Assembly: GCA_032164295.1 (NCBI GenBank)
Contig: JAJHTX010000007.1
Coordinates: 1,586,501 to 1,650,500 of the forward strand
Direction of reading: 5' to 3'
Length of the DNA stretch: 64,000 nucleotides
Source of the DNA: Inonotus obliquus
Taxonomy: Eukaryota > Basidiomycota > Agaricomycetes > Hymenochaetales > Hymenochaetaceae
The translations under genes were made by a program, and so were the position numbers. Numbering within the stretch: the stretch's first letter is position 1; every line of letters starts with the position of its first letter. This document shows positions 1 through 11,410 of this stretch, in pieces. Under the pieces are notes generated by a model, which saw only the letters and a program-made list of their open reading frames with translations, did no database searches and was not told the origin of the DNA.

Positions 1-325
1 GTATGATGTAAGTCCGACTTGCCCGAAGCTCGTCTCTACTCTCTACCAACGGAATCTATTGCAATCATCTATACTCTTGTATCTGGTACGGACTTTTCTT
101 TGCCATCATCTTGCTCTTACTTTCAAATCTCTCCTGTGCATTTCCCCGATATGATGAGCCACCTTTTTCATAACCATTGCAGCACGAGTCTACGAGTCGA
201 CTACGACTCAATCTCTCACTTCGATTGCACTCAATGCATTGAAATGATAAACTACTTGTGCTGAATTAAACTCACACTGAAAGACAGGGGTTGTGTTGGG
301 CTTCCGACTATAGTCTCCGATTGCC
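1..325. other. Upstream region of the dehydrogenase gene
   Basis: No gene is recognised here. A short open frame on the plus strand has no recognisable motif and no convincing start. The stretch probably holds the promoter of the dehydrogenase gene that starts at 326. Confidence 0.4.
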
Positions 326-1600
326 ATGTCAAGCACGGGCGACCTCTCACTTGATGCACTTTACGACCTCTCTGGTCGTATAGCCTTGGTAACCGGAGGT
401 GGAACGGGCATGTACGTACTTTTCTATCCTGTAAGATGTATGTCATTACCTGATGTACATAAAGCGGACTTATGGTAGCGCAAGGGCTCGCAACCAATGG
501 AGCCAAAGTTTATATTTCGGGACGACGAAAAGAAGTGCTAGAAAACGCGGCGAAGTCAATTGATGCAAAGGCGAGGGGCTCGTTGCACTCGTAAGACCGT
601 CTCATTGAAATCCGTTATTGATAAACTTGCCACCCTGAGCTTCTTTTCTCAAGGCTGTCGATGGATGTTATAGATAAAGCAAGTATACTTGAAGGAGTAC
701 AAGTAATTGAGGAAAGAGAAGGAAAACTTCACATCCTAGTCAACAAGTGATTGAGAATATATTCATGAGTCTATTACCTTAATTATTTCATTTTTTTTTC
801 TTTCACAGTTCTGGGCAAGTAGGCCCAGTCACGGAATTCTTGAATGACATGTCGGCACCCGAGCATAAGGATCCGGCCACTCTCGGACGCGCATTATTCG
901 ACAATGACAGCTTTGATTCTTGGGCCGACCTTTATCGCGTAAACACATTTTCAATCTATTTCGTAACTACTGCGTTCTTGGGTCTCCTGTCCAAGGGAGC
1001 GGAAGACTCAAAGTTACTGCAGAGCTCGGTCGTCAATGTGACAAGTATCAGTGGTAATATACGCATTGCACAGAACCATGTGGGTCCATGCCAGCCGCCA
1101 CTTCAACCGTCTAACCAGGTCGAATTGTGGTTCTTTAGTTCGCGTATAATAGCGGCAAGGCTGCATCAACGCATCTCACGCGCTTATTCGCGACGGAGTT
1201 TGCACTCAAAGGCATCCCGGTGCGGGTAAACTCCGTTGCGCCGGGTGTGTTTTTTTTGACCCACTTATGGATTTAAATTGAAACGCATTTGCTGAATTTA
1301 GGTGTTTATGCGACAGAAATGACGCAAGCCACCATACCAGACCCCAGTTCCTGCACCCCCGAGCAAACTAACGCAGTTGGCCAAAGTCTCGTGCCTATCC
1401 CAGCGGGAAGACCCGGAACGTTCGTATATTTGTATTTTAATGTCGTTAGTCTGCTCTCAATGACATTTGAACTTTCTTATAGAGCTCAAGAAGTAGCCGG
1501 TACTATTATCTACCTTGTTTCTCCTGCGGGCTGCTACACAAATGGCCGAGAGTTGGTCATTGACGGTGGATACCTGTGCGTCAATCCCTCCTCGGGTTAA
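326..1600 (+). CDS. Short-chain dehydrogenase/reductase (SDR), NAD(P)-dependent
   Basis: The gene has six exons and five short introns (about 415-470, 592-653, 747-808, 1079-1138 and 1244-1302), with a further one near 1422-1482. The protein begins MSSTGDLSLDALYDLSGRIA. It carries the Rossmann cofactor motif VTGGGTGIG, split by the first intron, then LVNNSG (the NNAG motif), VTSISG with the catalytic Ser, and the catalytic pair in FAYNSGKAAS (Tyr-x3-Lys). It ends in a typical SDR tail, GRELVIDGGY. The family reduces or oxidises carbonyl and alcohol groups of small molecules, usually in the cytosol. The substrate cannot be read from the sequence. All catalytic residues are present, so it should be active. 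It stands alone, next to a pseudogene, with no obvious pathway partner. Confidence 0.88.
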
Positions 1601-2777
1601 CGATAGTTACCATTCGACGCCGAAGAGGTGGCGCATGATTCGAGTAAAGACAGGCGCCACTAGTATGGTCGAGTTGCGGTCTCGGCGCAGTCAGTTGATA
1701 TGCACCCCTCATTCATTATGCATAACGTCAAGAATCAATTGATATGATTATGACCGGGAGCTTGGAGGTGTTGTTGAGCGTCTTTACTTCGCCAAAGTAA
1801 CCAAAAGCGCGACTGTGGCTCATGATTCAGACCTCTCGCCGAAGCACTGTGGATAAGATAACTAACCTATATTTATCCTCTGCCTCCGTGATCAGATACA
1901 TAGAATTCCGACCGAGACGACCGAAGTGCTTCTCCCACGGAGCGTAATTTTCAACGTTTGGGTGAAGATTATCCTCCCGTAGCAACCTCCTATCTCGACA
2001 CCCCTTCGTTCTCTTAATAACCCATCAAGTCTGCAACCGAGCGTTCTCGGCATGTATTCGAGAGGAAGCAAGTCGAGGCAAACCTTTTACGAAGTTCGTC
2101 TTGAACTTAACCATGGTCTTCGCCTAGTTTCCACATTGATATACCTCATTCTTGATGCCTTAGCAACAGAGGAATCCACGCAGGAAGAATGATTGAGAGT
2201 TTGCTCCCGACCTCCCATGTGGCAGACACTTTTCGAGAAAGTCTAGAAACATCCAGCACAATGGTGCTCGTTACTTCGGCCCAGTGGTCTGACCATAAAA
2301 ACAGGTATCACGAGACAATTTCATGCACAGTAACGAACAATCCTCTTACATACACAGTACTTCCCTACGTCTGATTTACGGGTGACGTCATTTGGGCCAC
2401 TTACTGAGAAACAAGTGGCCGTGGGGAGGAACTAAGACTAACGCACCAAATCGAAACACTCTGAACTAGGCTACTAAAAGCGAGACACTGCACTACGAGT
2501 CAAACACCTACCCAATAGGTTGTCGTACCTTGTTTTATCCAATTCTCGTCTAATTGCAGTGTGGCCGGATCTATTCTTGGATTTAAGCAATAAGCGATCG
2601 ACACACAGGGTCGATAGCTAAACTTAGCCATTGCCACCAGTCAATGTCTGGCCATTCCGGGATGACTCATATGGAACACATATGGTGAGATAAGCCACAC
2701 CTTATCGTTCTCGATTTACTCATTTCCACATCCCCTTTCAACTAACAATTGCTATTGACACAACTATCAGATTCAGT
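1601..2777. other. Intergenic region, no gene seen
   Basis: About 1.2 kb between the dehydrogenase and the HAM1-like pseudogene. One 61-codon frame at 2189-2374 has no motif. I see no repeats, RNA genes or clear regulatory elements. Confidence 0.4.
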
Positions 2778-3684
2778 ATGACTAGCCTACCTCTCGCACG
2801 AAAAGTCACTGCCGACAATCCGCCGAAAACCTCAGTCGTTTCGCCTACCTTGTGGTCAGAGCAAGAAGCCGATGTCGATGTCGTCCAAGCTTTCCGAAAC
2901 TGACGTATGTCGATAACATGCAAATCGATTAGACTCTGCTCTATGTTCACGACCGTTTCCCGGTTTATTTTGAAGATTTGATTACGGAGGGTAGGCAATT
3001 TGCCTAGGACACACGCGTACTTATAGAGTCTGTATGCAGTACAGTGGTCAAGCTCATATTAGACCTGATTACTGAACCCCCTCCAGGCACGGCATTCGTA
3101 CATGAGAAGAATGCAGGTAAGACTATTCAGCAATTTATATTTCAGTGACCCTATAATCACCCTATAATCGCAGAATCTTCGTTTCGAATTTCAAAGTTAC
3201 GTCGAGACTTCCCCTTACAAGGAGATTCGAGACGAGCATCATCACGAGTTCACTGTGACACTCTCCCAGATTCAAGCAGGCATACGCGATGTTGCTTTCT
3301 TCTTCCGCACGAAGGAAGGTACTCGCACTAGTGGTTCCGAGCTCGCGGATATCTTCCTTGGAGGGAACGAATCAACGGTCAAAGTCGAGTTGAGCAGCAA
3401 AATTGAAGAACGCGGGAGAGGTCATGTCTTCACGGTTAAGAAGGTGAAATTAACCATCGACTCACTCAAATTGGCTATTCTTTGTACGTGAGACAGATTC
3501 GCCTCGACAGTAAAGATCTTATTAGTTCCAGAGCAAACATGACATCCTTTACCGCACCGTCAGCAAAGTCGGAATTTGCCTAATAAAGAAGACAATTTCC
3601 AAGGCGATCTCAGACGAAGTTCGTTCTGGATCCGAGGACAAAAAACTCGCGGAAGTCCGAGATCGCTTGGCGGAGAGAGTCTGA
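2778..3684 (+). pseudogene. HAM1-like protein, decayed and truncated
   Basis: The 3' part is recognisable as the conserved C-terminal block of basidiomycete HAM1-like proteins: GIRDVAFFFRTKEG, VKKVKLTIDSLKLAIL, then after an intron SKHDILYRTVSKVG, with a stop at 3682-3684. Upstream there are matching N-terminal pieces, but they are broken. A frame from ATG 2778 reads EQEADVDVVQAFRN and hits TGA at 2901. The family pattern resumes in another frame as DNMQID, is cut by TAG at 2930, continues TLLYVHDRFPVYFEDLITEG, hits TAG at 3005, then continues DTRVLIESV and FVHEKNAG. At least three stops and one frameshift interrupt the N-terminal half, and the middle of the protein (several hundred residues in the family) is missing. 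The molecular role of the family is unknown. The 3' block could still be transcribed. Its identity rests on remembered family motifs. Confidence 0.6.
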
Positions 3685-4147
3685 TATCAGACGAGAAAAA
3701 CAGAATGAAGGTCCTATGGACGTAAGCATAGTAATCTCCGGCTCTCCATGCTTCTGAAAACAGGCTTTCAGATATCGAACGGCCATAAGAATGACTTGTC
3801 TGGATCTGAAAAGGAGAGCAAAGGGCCCAGTCAATTCCGCATAGTTCTCGATAGGAAATCTATGTTGTTCCCGGATGCAGGTTGCGAAATTTGCTGGCAT
3901 AGGTAACAATTTGAAGCGTTTCTGCCGCCGCAGAAGGCAATGGAAGTCAAAACTTGAAGCGTGAATCAGGTTTGTCCCATTCCTGTAATTATTATCACTC
4001 TTTGCGGATTCCCCATCTCCCCAAGACCCGCTTGATCAGCTTTCTTAACTGTGCCCTCGCTACCATTCCCCTTATTTTCATGCTTCCTGTAATTTCTTCT
4101 CTTAGCATAGAACAAAGCACTCTGTCAGACGTAATTACCGATTGTGT
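3685..4147. other. Intergenic region between HAM1-like pseudogene and flavoprotein
   Basis: Convergent spacer of about 460 bp. Frames at 3610-3909 (-) and 3954-4211 (+) have no recognisable motif and look accidental. Confidence 0.4.
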
Positions 4148-5772
4148 TTACGATACCGTGTTTAGTAAACACGCGCGTTCGGCCGCAGCTTTCCCAGCTT
4201 TCCTTCCATAGACGGCGCCGCTCGTAAGTCCACTTCCGCCAGGGTAATTGCTGTAGAATATCCCCCCGACAATCTCGCCGGCACCATAAAGTCCTGGAAT
4301 CATCTGATTCGTGTTATTTGAAACAACATTAGCTGTTTTCGGGTCGATGCCAAGCCCTCCAAACGTGAATGTTATACCGCAGGTGACCTTGACAGCGAGG
4401 AAAGGAGGCTCGCAAAGCGGTAGCGCCCAATTGCTTTTTGGCGGTTGAACGCCAGAGGAGCCAAAAGGGTCTGTAGAGAGACCATCTTTGACAGAGGGAT
4501 CCCATACGAGATCGGGATGGAGAGAGAGACGAGCGTTGACAGCATTGTTGTACTTTTGAATAGTATCGACAAAGCCTGACGGTTCTTCGAGTCCTTCCGA
4601 CACAAGCCTCCTTGAAAGTTGCTCAATACTGTCCGCGAAAATCTTCTTTACCACATCTTCAGCATACTCTTCCTGCCGCAGCCAGTTCGCGACCTGATTG
4701 TCGTAAACCTGGAAGGCGACGCTACCGGGCTGCGCAAGGATTGCACGACCATATGCTGCGTAGGTATAGTTACGGAAGTCAGCTCCTTCATCCACGAAAC
4801 GGCGTCCAGCAGAGTTAACCATTAATCCAAGCGGGTAGCCAGATTTCGTGTATTGGTTGCTCAGAATTCGGTCACCAACATCGGGATTGGCATGAGCATC
4901 CCAACATGTACTGTGGCAACCACCACCGCTGAAGTCGCCAACTGATTTTGCTCCTACTGCTGTTGCAAGCGAGAGTCCGTCTCCAGTGTTATAGGGAGTG
5001 CCGCGTACCTAATCGGCATGTCATTAATAACATGTAACTTGGATATTGAACGGAACTGACTTACGAAAGCTCGAGACCATTCTTCACCCAGATGCTTCGA
5101 GCGTAAGGATCGGCTCGCCTCAAATCCTCCGCATGCCAGAATAACAGACGGTGTCTTGATCGTGATTTCCTCCTCAATTTGTTTGACGGTCAAACCAGTA
5201 ACCGAGTCTCCTTCCATCAGTATCCTAACAGCGGGAGTCTCAAACCATATTTCCACTCCCGCCTTCTCTACCGCAGCATGGTCTGAGGCGATGAGGCCTT
5301 TACCTCCATCTATCACGCTTAAAACTAACCCTCCCCAAAACTTCTGACGGCCTCCGACGTTATACGCCTGACGATTGAATGAAAGAATGAATCGAACACC
5401 GACTTTGCGCGACAACCATTCCACGGTCTCTCGCGAGTTTTCCACAAGTTCCTTGACCAATGCCTCGTCCGCCCTGCCTTGGGATAGCCGCATAGCATCT
5501 CGAGTGAAGTCCTCCACGCGATAAGGCTCCATGTCTATCAAAGCTGCCTGATCTGGCGAAACATTCTGGACAATCGGAAGTAAATCCGAGAGACCTTCAT
5601 GAATTGTACGATGAGCGCCAGCGGTGAAGTATCCGTTGCCTCCGGCCCATTCTTTGGGTGCCTTCTCGACGATGAGAACACGGTTGCACCCCGACTCAAC
5701 AGCTGAGAGTGCTGCGCAAGAACCGGCGTGTCCACTGCCGACAACGACACAATCATATGAGAAGAGATTCAT
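4148..5772 (-). CDS. FAD-dependent oxidoreductase of the fumarate reductase / tricarballylate dehydrogenase type
   Basis: There are two exons with one intron at 5009-5064, giving about 522 residues. Translation most likely starts at ATG 5772 (MNLFSYDCVVVGSGHAGSC). The frame stays open to a TTG at 5832, but the ATG sits right before the FAD-binding strand as in relatives. Motifs in order are the dinucleotide-binding GSGHAG near residue 12, VEKAPKEWAGGNGYFTAGAH around residues 37-60, ILACGGFE in the middle, FTFGGLGIDP, and the C-terminal FAD clamp GLYGAGEIVGG followed by YPGGSGLTSGAVYGRKAG. This is the layout of soluble flavoproteins that reduce or dehydrogenate C4 or tricarboxylic acids. The exact substrate cannot be decided. 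The length fits a single-domain member with no cytochrome or FMN domain. No frameshift or missing motif was seen. Confidence 0.87.
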
Positions 5773-6502
5773 ATTCTTCAACCAACGCTTGCAGACTCGA
5801 AGTGTCGGTGAGAATCGTTGATACCATTGCAAGGTTCATTTGAATGGGCTATCTTTGTCTTCGAGTCTTCCAGGCATCATCTTCGCACATACTGTATACG
5901 TCTGTACGGGTGCAACTGTAACGGTAACGCGGCCCTGGTTGGGTTGCTTGGTGTAACGTGTAACGTGGGGTCCAGGTTGCCGTGTTACAGGGTGTATACT
6001 GGTATATATTACTAAAATACTCATAAAAGCACCAAAAGCGCAAGCAATTTGTCCGAAGTAGGTAAGTTTACCTTCCCCGAACAGCAAGGCCAGGTCTAAT
6101 ACGACAGAAAGTACAAGTTATATTGTAATTTTCACGGTTCGATGCATGACCCGTTGGTTGCCTGGTTGCCTAGAACAGGGTGTGTAACGCGCAACGCTGC
6201 CTTGGTTGGCCATTTCGTCGCTGTAACGCACCTCGTCTGGTTGCACCCGTACAGATGTATACAGTACTTATGAGATAGCAAGTACTCTTACATAAGCAAC
6301 TTTGCTTTCTTTTGGGAATTGGAAATATCTTTAAAACAAACCAAGTTAAGCACTGCGCCAAATCACTATATATCCTTAGATATCGCTACAGAGACTTTTT
6401 GACAATAATATACATGGAATAACGAAGATATGCACTTGGATGTGCATAACCAGAATACAAAGTTAAATAACAATCCGCGGCCGCTGACCTATAATCCTCC
6501 TT
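5773..6502. other. Intergenic region carrying a MITE-like element
   Basis: This 730-bp stretch lies upstream of the flavoprotein and at the 3' end of the membrane-protein gene. More than half is the inverted-repeat element at 5890-6266. The rest is AT-rich and shows no gene. Confidence 0.5.
5890..6266. mobile_element. MITE-like non-autonomous DNA transposon (377 bp)
   Basis: The left end 5890-5916 and the right end 6240-6266 are inverted copies of each other at 26 of 27 positions (the left starts TACTGTATACGTCTGTACGG; the only difference is G/A at position 11). The ends begin and finish with TA, which could be a TA target-site duplication outside a 25-bp inverted repeat starting CTGTATAC. 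The inside has no coding frame. It carries short GTAACG-rich direct repeats, for example around 5921-5968 and 6181-6232. Similar GTAACG-rich sequence occurs at 13060-13314. TA-flanked elements of this size are usually non-autonomous relatives of Tc1/mariner-type transposons, but no transposase is present to confirm the superfamily. Confidence 0.72.
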
Positions 6503-9104
6503 TTACTTGAGACAATTCGGACTGGATGGGAGTCCAATCCTGCCTGGGCGATGTGCCATCGAGCGGGAATAATGCGAAGAAACAGATCCTGGTCTCTGGG
6601 GAGCCAGGTTCGCGGGTATACAACGAGGATGAATAGGCACAACGTGTGGAGATGAAGGCGAGGCGGAAAGAATGAACGAGGCTGTTGAATTGCTATGATG
6701 TGAGCCTGCGATAGAATCGTCGTTTCTGCCTATGTCTGGATACGACGAAAGGATTGACGCCCATGGCGATTCTCCGTGGCCATACCATAGATGACGCGGT
6801 GTGCTCGCTCGGCTCGGTAAAATTGGATCACTAACGTCCCTCAGGGACGAATTCAATAGCAACTCGTCTGGTGAAGAATGCTCCAGCTGTTCTGTGAGAG
6901 CCCGCGGGGGAGGTATAATGGTGCTAGATTTCTCAGTCGGACGCGCTTCCTCTGAGATCGCCATTAGATCAATCCTGTCAGCCTTGGTCTTCGTTAAAGA
7001 ACGAATTAAAGTGTCACGTCCATGCTTCTTCCTCGACAAGTCCCGTTCCGTCCTTGCAATGAAGCTTTGCTCGGGCATCCTCAGTCCAGGTGGTTCAAGA
7101 CTATAAGAGGGAGGTCTATCGTTTTGAAGGATATTCCCCGAGCTCGACATTTCCTCCTGCGAACTCGTCGGAGTGTCGTTCACATGCTTGACCGACGATG
7201 CAACGGACGATGTCGAGGTCCGTCGTTTCCTGATTAAGGCGACAGGGACAAAGACTGGCTCGTCAATGAGGTCCTGATTACTCACTGGAGGAAGATGAAT
7301 ACTATTGAGAAAGTTCGAAGGGGTGACGAATGACATGAACGTACAATACTGAGGCAAACCCTTCCCAAAGTTCAGCCTGCAGAGCGCTCCGAGAAGCAAA
7401 GTGACGGTGAGCACTACGAATGAAGTCACCGTGAGGGCTGCAAAGAATGGAGCTCCTTGGAATCTTCGCTCGTAAGCAGCGGTAGGGATAACGGAAATCC
7501 AGGCTCCTATCATGGCGAAGCCGATGAAGAAGAAAATGTTGGACCAAAGTCTATTTTCTCTCCGAAAAGACGTCCAACCCTAAGGAAGTAGAGGTCATCG
7601 TAGATGTCATAGTACTCAAACGGTTGAACGTACGATGCAGACCCATGGCAAAGTCCACTGGAGATATTCGCTACGACTGAGTTTCCTCACCAAAATCATA
7701 GAAAGCCAGATACTCACGACACAAACATGAATAAAAACGACTCTGTACACCGTCCTGTTCGGCAGAGATTGAGCCAGAAACTCATTAAATAAGGCGTCCA
7801 GTTGTACTGCGGCAGCACATATGATGAGGAACGCTGACAGCTGCAACGCCACAGAGAATGTCAGGATATACTAACAGCAGTCGTGATGAGTAACAATCGC
7901 ATGACCTGAGTCTGGTATATATTCGCACCGAATATAAACCATTCATTCTATCCAAGTATCCAGTGCGTTTGAAAGTTTGGACAGCATACACCTGAATGAA
8001 CCTGTTCAACATATGTAAAGTCATTCAAGATAGCATGCGAGACGCGCCTTGAATAGCTTATACGAGACGACAGACGTGATGCAAAATGCAACTGAGTTGA
8101 GAACCAGGATGGGTATCTTGTAAAAAGAAACAAATAAGAAGCTGAAAGATGATGAATACTAGGAAACTGACAAAGTAATCCAGACGCCTGCCCCAGAAGC
8201 CATTAAGTACGTTGATGCCTCCACACGCTCCTCTTACGACGAACTCTCTGTACAGCACCGAATAACGTTGAGTACGAGACACTTGGAAGGCACTCCAGAT
8301 GCTTGATAGGGCATGCGTGACAAGAGCAGCCAACCTGATCTTTCCGATTAGACAGGGCACATTTAATGAATAACTAACCCACAAATGAGGAATCGATTCA
8401 TTTAGAATAGTAACGATTGAGATCCCGAGAAGCCAGACTTGGAAGACGAGAAAGCAGACGTCCTCTAGGCGAGCATCGTCCAATCTGACGTAATGGAAGA
8501 GTGATCGGATCAGGTCACGGCGCTAATGTCAGGTGAAGTGAGCTCCCTACATCATGTTTGGCCAGTTTAGGGCCTCGACGCATTGAGCACTAAGAGCTGA
8601 GAGCTAGAGATGGGTCAGACTTGTCCGCAATTTGCCCACCCCGACTCACATTTACATCGCGACGGAAAGTAGCCATTCTAGTAGCCAAATTCATGTCACC
8701 AGGTGAACCGGGCGGAGCAACAGAATGGCTATTGGCCGTCACCGGTACACTCACGATAGGTGAACATGTTGTCCTGTCCGCTGGATTACCGCAAATCATC
8801 AATACTCCATCCTCAAAAACTGTAAACGCAAACGGAACGTCCGACTCTTGCAGAATTCGGGAAATGGTACGACCGGCAGCAGTATTAGCTGAATAGGCGG
8901 CTGCTTGAAGGGAGATCTGTACAATGCAGTGCGCCAGTGCCACGAAGACGAAGGCGGTCGCAACCGGTGTGACCGTGAACCGTTCATACTAGGACAACAT
9001 AATCCTCAGTACTCATATAGCTCTAGAAATCAAAGTGGGGTACGCACGACAAGCCTGACTTTTGCTCTAAAGGGGACCACGTTCAAGATTTGCTTAGCGC
9101 GCAT
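6503..9104 (-). CDS. Multi-pass membrane protein of a widespread uncharacterised agaricomycete family
   Basis: This is an eight-exon model. Exon 1 starts at ATG 9104 (MRAKQILNVVPFRAKVRLV) and joins a first helix PVATAFVFVALAHCIVQISL. A non-cytosolic loop with several Cys and Thr/Ser residues follows, then after an intron at 8523-8649 the conserved block DDARLEDVCFLVFQVWLLG and NESIPHLLAALVTHALSS. The next parts are GACGGINVLNGFW, LNSVAFCITSVVSYKLFK joined to VYAVQTFKRTG, YRVVFIHVCVWTLPWVCIGW, and the last helices ending LCRLNFGKGLPQY. About eight helices are expected. The final ~270 residues (from about 7260 downward) are a Ser/Pro-rich, probably disordered cytosolic tail. One intron, 7992-8047, starts with GC rather than GT. 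The function of the family is unknown. All parts of the family pattern are present, so the gene looks intact. Confidence 0.75.
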
Positions 9105-10068
9105 CTCGTATAGCTAGTCAGAGCCTTGTCATATATGTGTGCGCAGGCTTAGCGGGCCAGCCGGACAAATAATTAGAAAAGAGAAAACGGTGTGGAACGA
9201 ATGGTGTTTGAACAATGAAAGGATAAAGAGCCTGAAAGGTGAGCACGATAGTTCACCCTCTTATGATAAAGCAATCGCGGTGCGGAATCTCTTTGTTCCG
9301 CAGCTTTCGGATGAGAATCTTCCGAGAAGATTAGACGCGTGGTGAATTGCATGCGCACCACCGCAGAGCGCAGACCGCGAGTTAACCCGACCGGACACTT
9401 GGATACCTCCATTCTTCCCGAGTGACTCTTTCGTCATTCGCCTGGAGTAACCGAAAGCCGGCCGCCAGTGATTGAATGATGATCATTGACAAGATTCCAT
9501 GAATGGTCACATCCACTGGTGGTGGGAAGAACCTCGGCCGCCAGTTGACCATTGAATTCTGGAGAATCCCGAAACTATGAGAACAGCACTTTGGGGAAGC
9601 ACCATTCACTTACTCACATTGTAGTAGTGTCGACGGACATTTCTGAGAAAAGGCTTTGTCCAAGTAGAACATCACATTGTAGTAGTGTCGACGGACATTT
9701 CTGAGAAAAGGCTTTGTCCAAGTAGAACATTATCTCACAAAATGTTGGTTGGCTGGGAAATTCTCCCGCCTGTTTTCAGTATCACGAGCTACTTTGCACG
9801 TGTTCCATTCGCACGTACACAGCGCGGAATGGAAGGTAGAGAATGGACAAACTCCAATAGATCACCCAGTTCACATCAGTCACTGACGATATCAACTTTA
9901 TGGCATATCGTTTCATTACCAGGAAGTCAGGAAAACCAAATGGTCTCGAATGGCTTGAATACAGACGTGAACTCGAGAGACTAATCAAGTGAAGGAAGTC
10001 ATAATCTGAATGCGAGATCATGAATTAGGAGTCAATTTCAGGTCAGGGGTAGTCTTGCCTTCGTGGCA
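9105..10068. other. Intergenic region with a 58-bp tandem duplication
   Basis: Spacer of about 960 bp between the start of the membrane-protein gene and the stop of the peroxiredoxin gene. The frames inside it (for example 9685-9984 +) contain the duplicated block and have no family motif. No other structure was seen. Confidence 0.45.
9615..9730. repeat. Exact 58-bp tandem duplication
   Basis: Positions 9615-9672 and 9673-9730 are identical and directly adjacent. Each copy starts CACATTGTAGTAGTGTCGAC and ends AGTAGAACAT. The lack of any mismatch suggests a recent event. Confidence 0.95.
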
Positions 10069-10958
10069 TTAAGCCGTCGTACTCTTCTGTGCTTCTGCAG
10101 GCTCAACAGCAGAAGGTTGTTCGGTTGACGCTGGAGCCGGAGCCGGAGCAGCAGCAGACTCCGTTGCAGATGGCTCCTTGGGCTGATGCTTCTCGAGCCA
10201 GTCCTGAACGAACTTGTGGTGTGCGGAGAAATTGAGGGCCGAGTCGTAAGTGTCTCTATAATCGGTTGATGCGTGAGTAAGAGAGAGAAGAAACTGTAAC
10301 GATGATCCGGTTCATACTTCACGATACCTTCCGAATCGATGATGAAAGTAACCCGGCCTGAATGTGCAACTATCTAAGGGAGTGCCTTCGCTAGCATGTG
10401 GTATGCGTACCTGATGGTGCCAGGCCGAATAGTCCTTTACCGACGCCATAAGCCTTCCGTCCCTCGCCCTTCTCATCGCTCAGAATGGGGTACTACTCAA
10501 CCAACATAAGTCTCATTCACCTTTAATAGTGTCAAATCTCGCACGTACCGTCAACTTGTGCTTCTCAACAAAACTCTTCTGTTTCTCAACCGGATCCGGA
10601 CTGACGCCGATAATTTCGACCTGACTGGACTTAAAAACTTCCTTCCCTACAAGAGGAGCATGGCAGAGAGATTTATGTAGCACTGATGTCTTCGAGACGT
10701 GCCGCGAAAATCACGCTAACCAGACAGTGCGTCCCTGAAATTGCATGCCTCTTTCGTACAACCGTACGTCCCTGGAACAACGCGTGAATTAGATCTTCCT
10801 CCCAACCGTCATCTCAGGAGGGAGGACAGTTTACCAGATGCTGGATAAAAAAAGATGACGACTGGACGACCACCAGGCGTGAACGTGAATGTCGAACCGT
10901 CGTAATTGGGCAACGACAGTTCCGGAGCTTTCTTCCCTATGAGCTCGTGTTTACCCAT
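10069..10958 (-). CDS. Peroxiredoxin, PrxQ/BCP (Dot5-like) type
   Basis: The gene has six exons separated by five short introns. It starts at ATG 10958 (MGKHELIGKKAPELSLPNYD) and reaches the active site in YGCTKEACNFRDAL, split by an intron just before it. The two Cys in CTKEAC are four residues apart, the spacing of PrxQ enzymes, which form an intramolecular disulphide after reducing hydrogen peroxide or alkyl hydroperoxides. Later motifs are VEIIGVSPDP, FVEKHKLT, YPILSDEKGEGRKAYGV and GRVTFIIDSEGIVK, all typical of the AhpC/TSA fold. The last ~35 residues are an Ala/Pro/Glu-rich extension (SAAAPAPAPASTEQPSA) not needed for the fold. No signal peptide or mitochondrial presequence is seen, so a cytosolic or nuclear location is likely. 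Confidence 0.88.
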
Positions 10959-11410
10959 GACCAAAGCTAAGTAAAATCAACAGGTGGTTCTCAAGAGAAA
11001 TACTGATTAGAGATGGGAGAGACCATCCAAGTTATCGACGTTGTCGTTCCACCACGGGACCTCTAGTAAAAAACGTCTTCTCGGCGTTGTATTACATAAT
11101 CCTCTTTGCACACACACTGGTCAACAATATCCAACTTAAGAACCTTTGCTAACTTGGTTTGCTCGATGTTGCATCGTCTCGTTCCTCAGAAGGCAACAAT
11201 GGCAGACGATATTGGATATTGGGCTTGCGAGGTGCCAGCAAACGAGTCACCGGACTTTCTTATATTCTGTTGAAGAAAACTTTGCTAGTGAAGGAAACCC
11301 TTGCAATTTACTCAAGAGGTGACTACAGTGCAAGCCTGGCTCTCCCAACTTAGTATAAGGTCTAAGTCAACTGCGAAAAGAAGCCTACCCCTGCTTCCAC
11401 TGTTTCCACC
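10959..11410. promoter_or_regulatory. Divergent promoter region, peroxiredoxin / SUR7-PalI gene
   Basis: About 450 bp between two divergently transcribed genes, so it probably holds both promoters. I could not pick out specific factor sites. A 64-codon frame at 11159-11353 has no motif. Confidence 0.4.

Noticed and set aside
3954..4211. 85-codon frame on the plus strand with a hydrophobic stretch
   Set aside because: It overlaps the 3' end of the flavoprotein gene on the other strand and has no upstream context or family motif.
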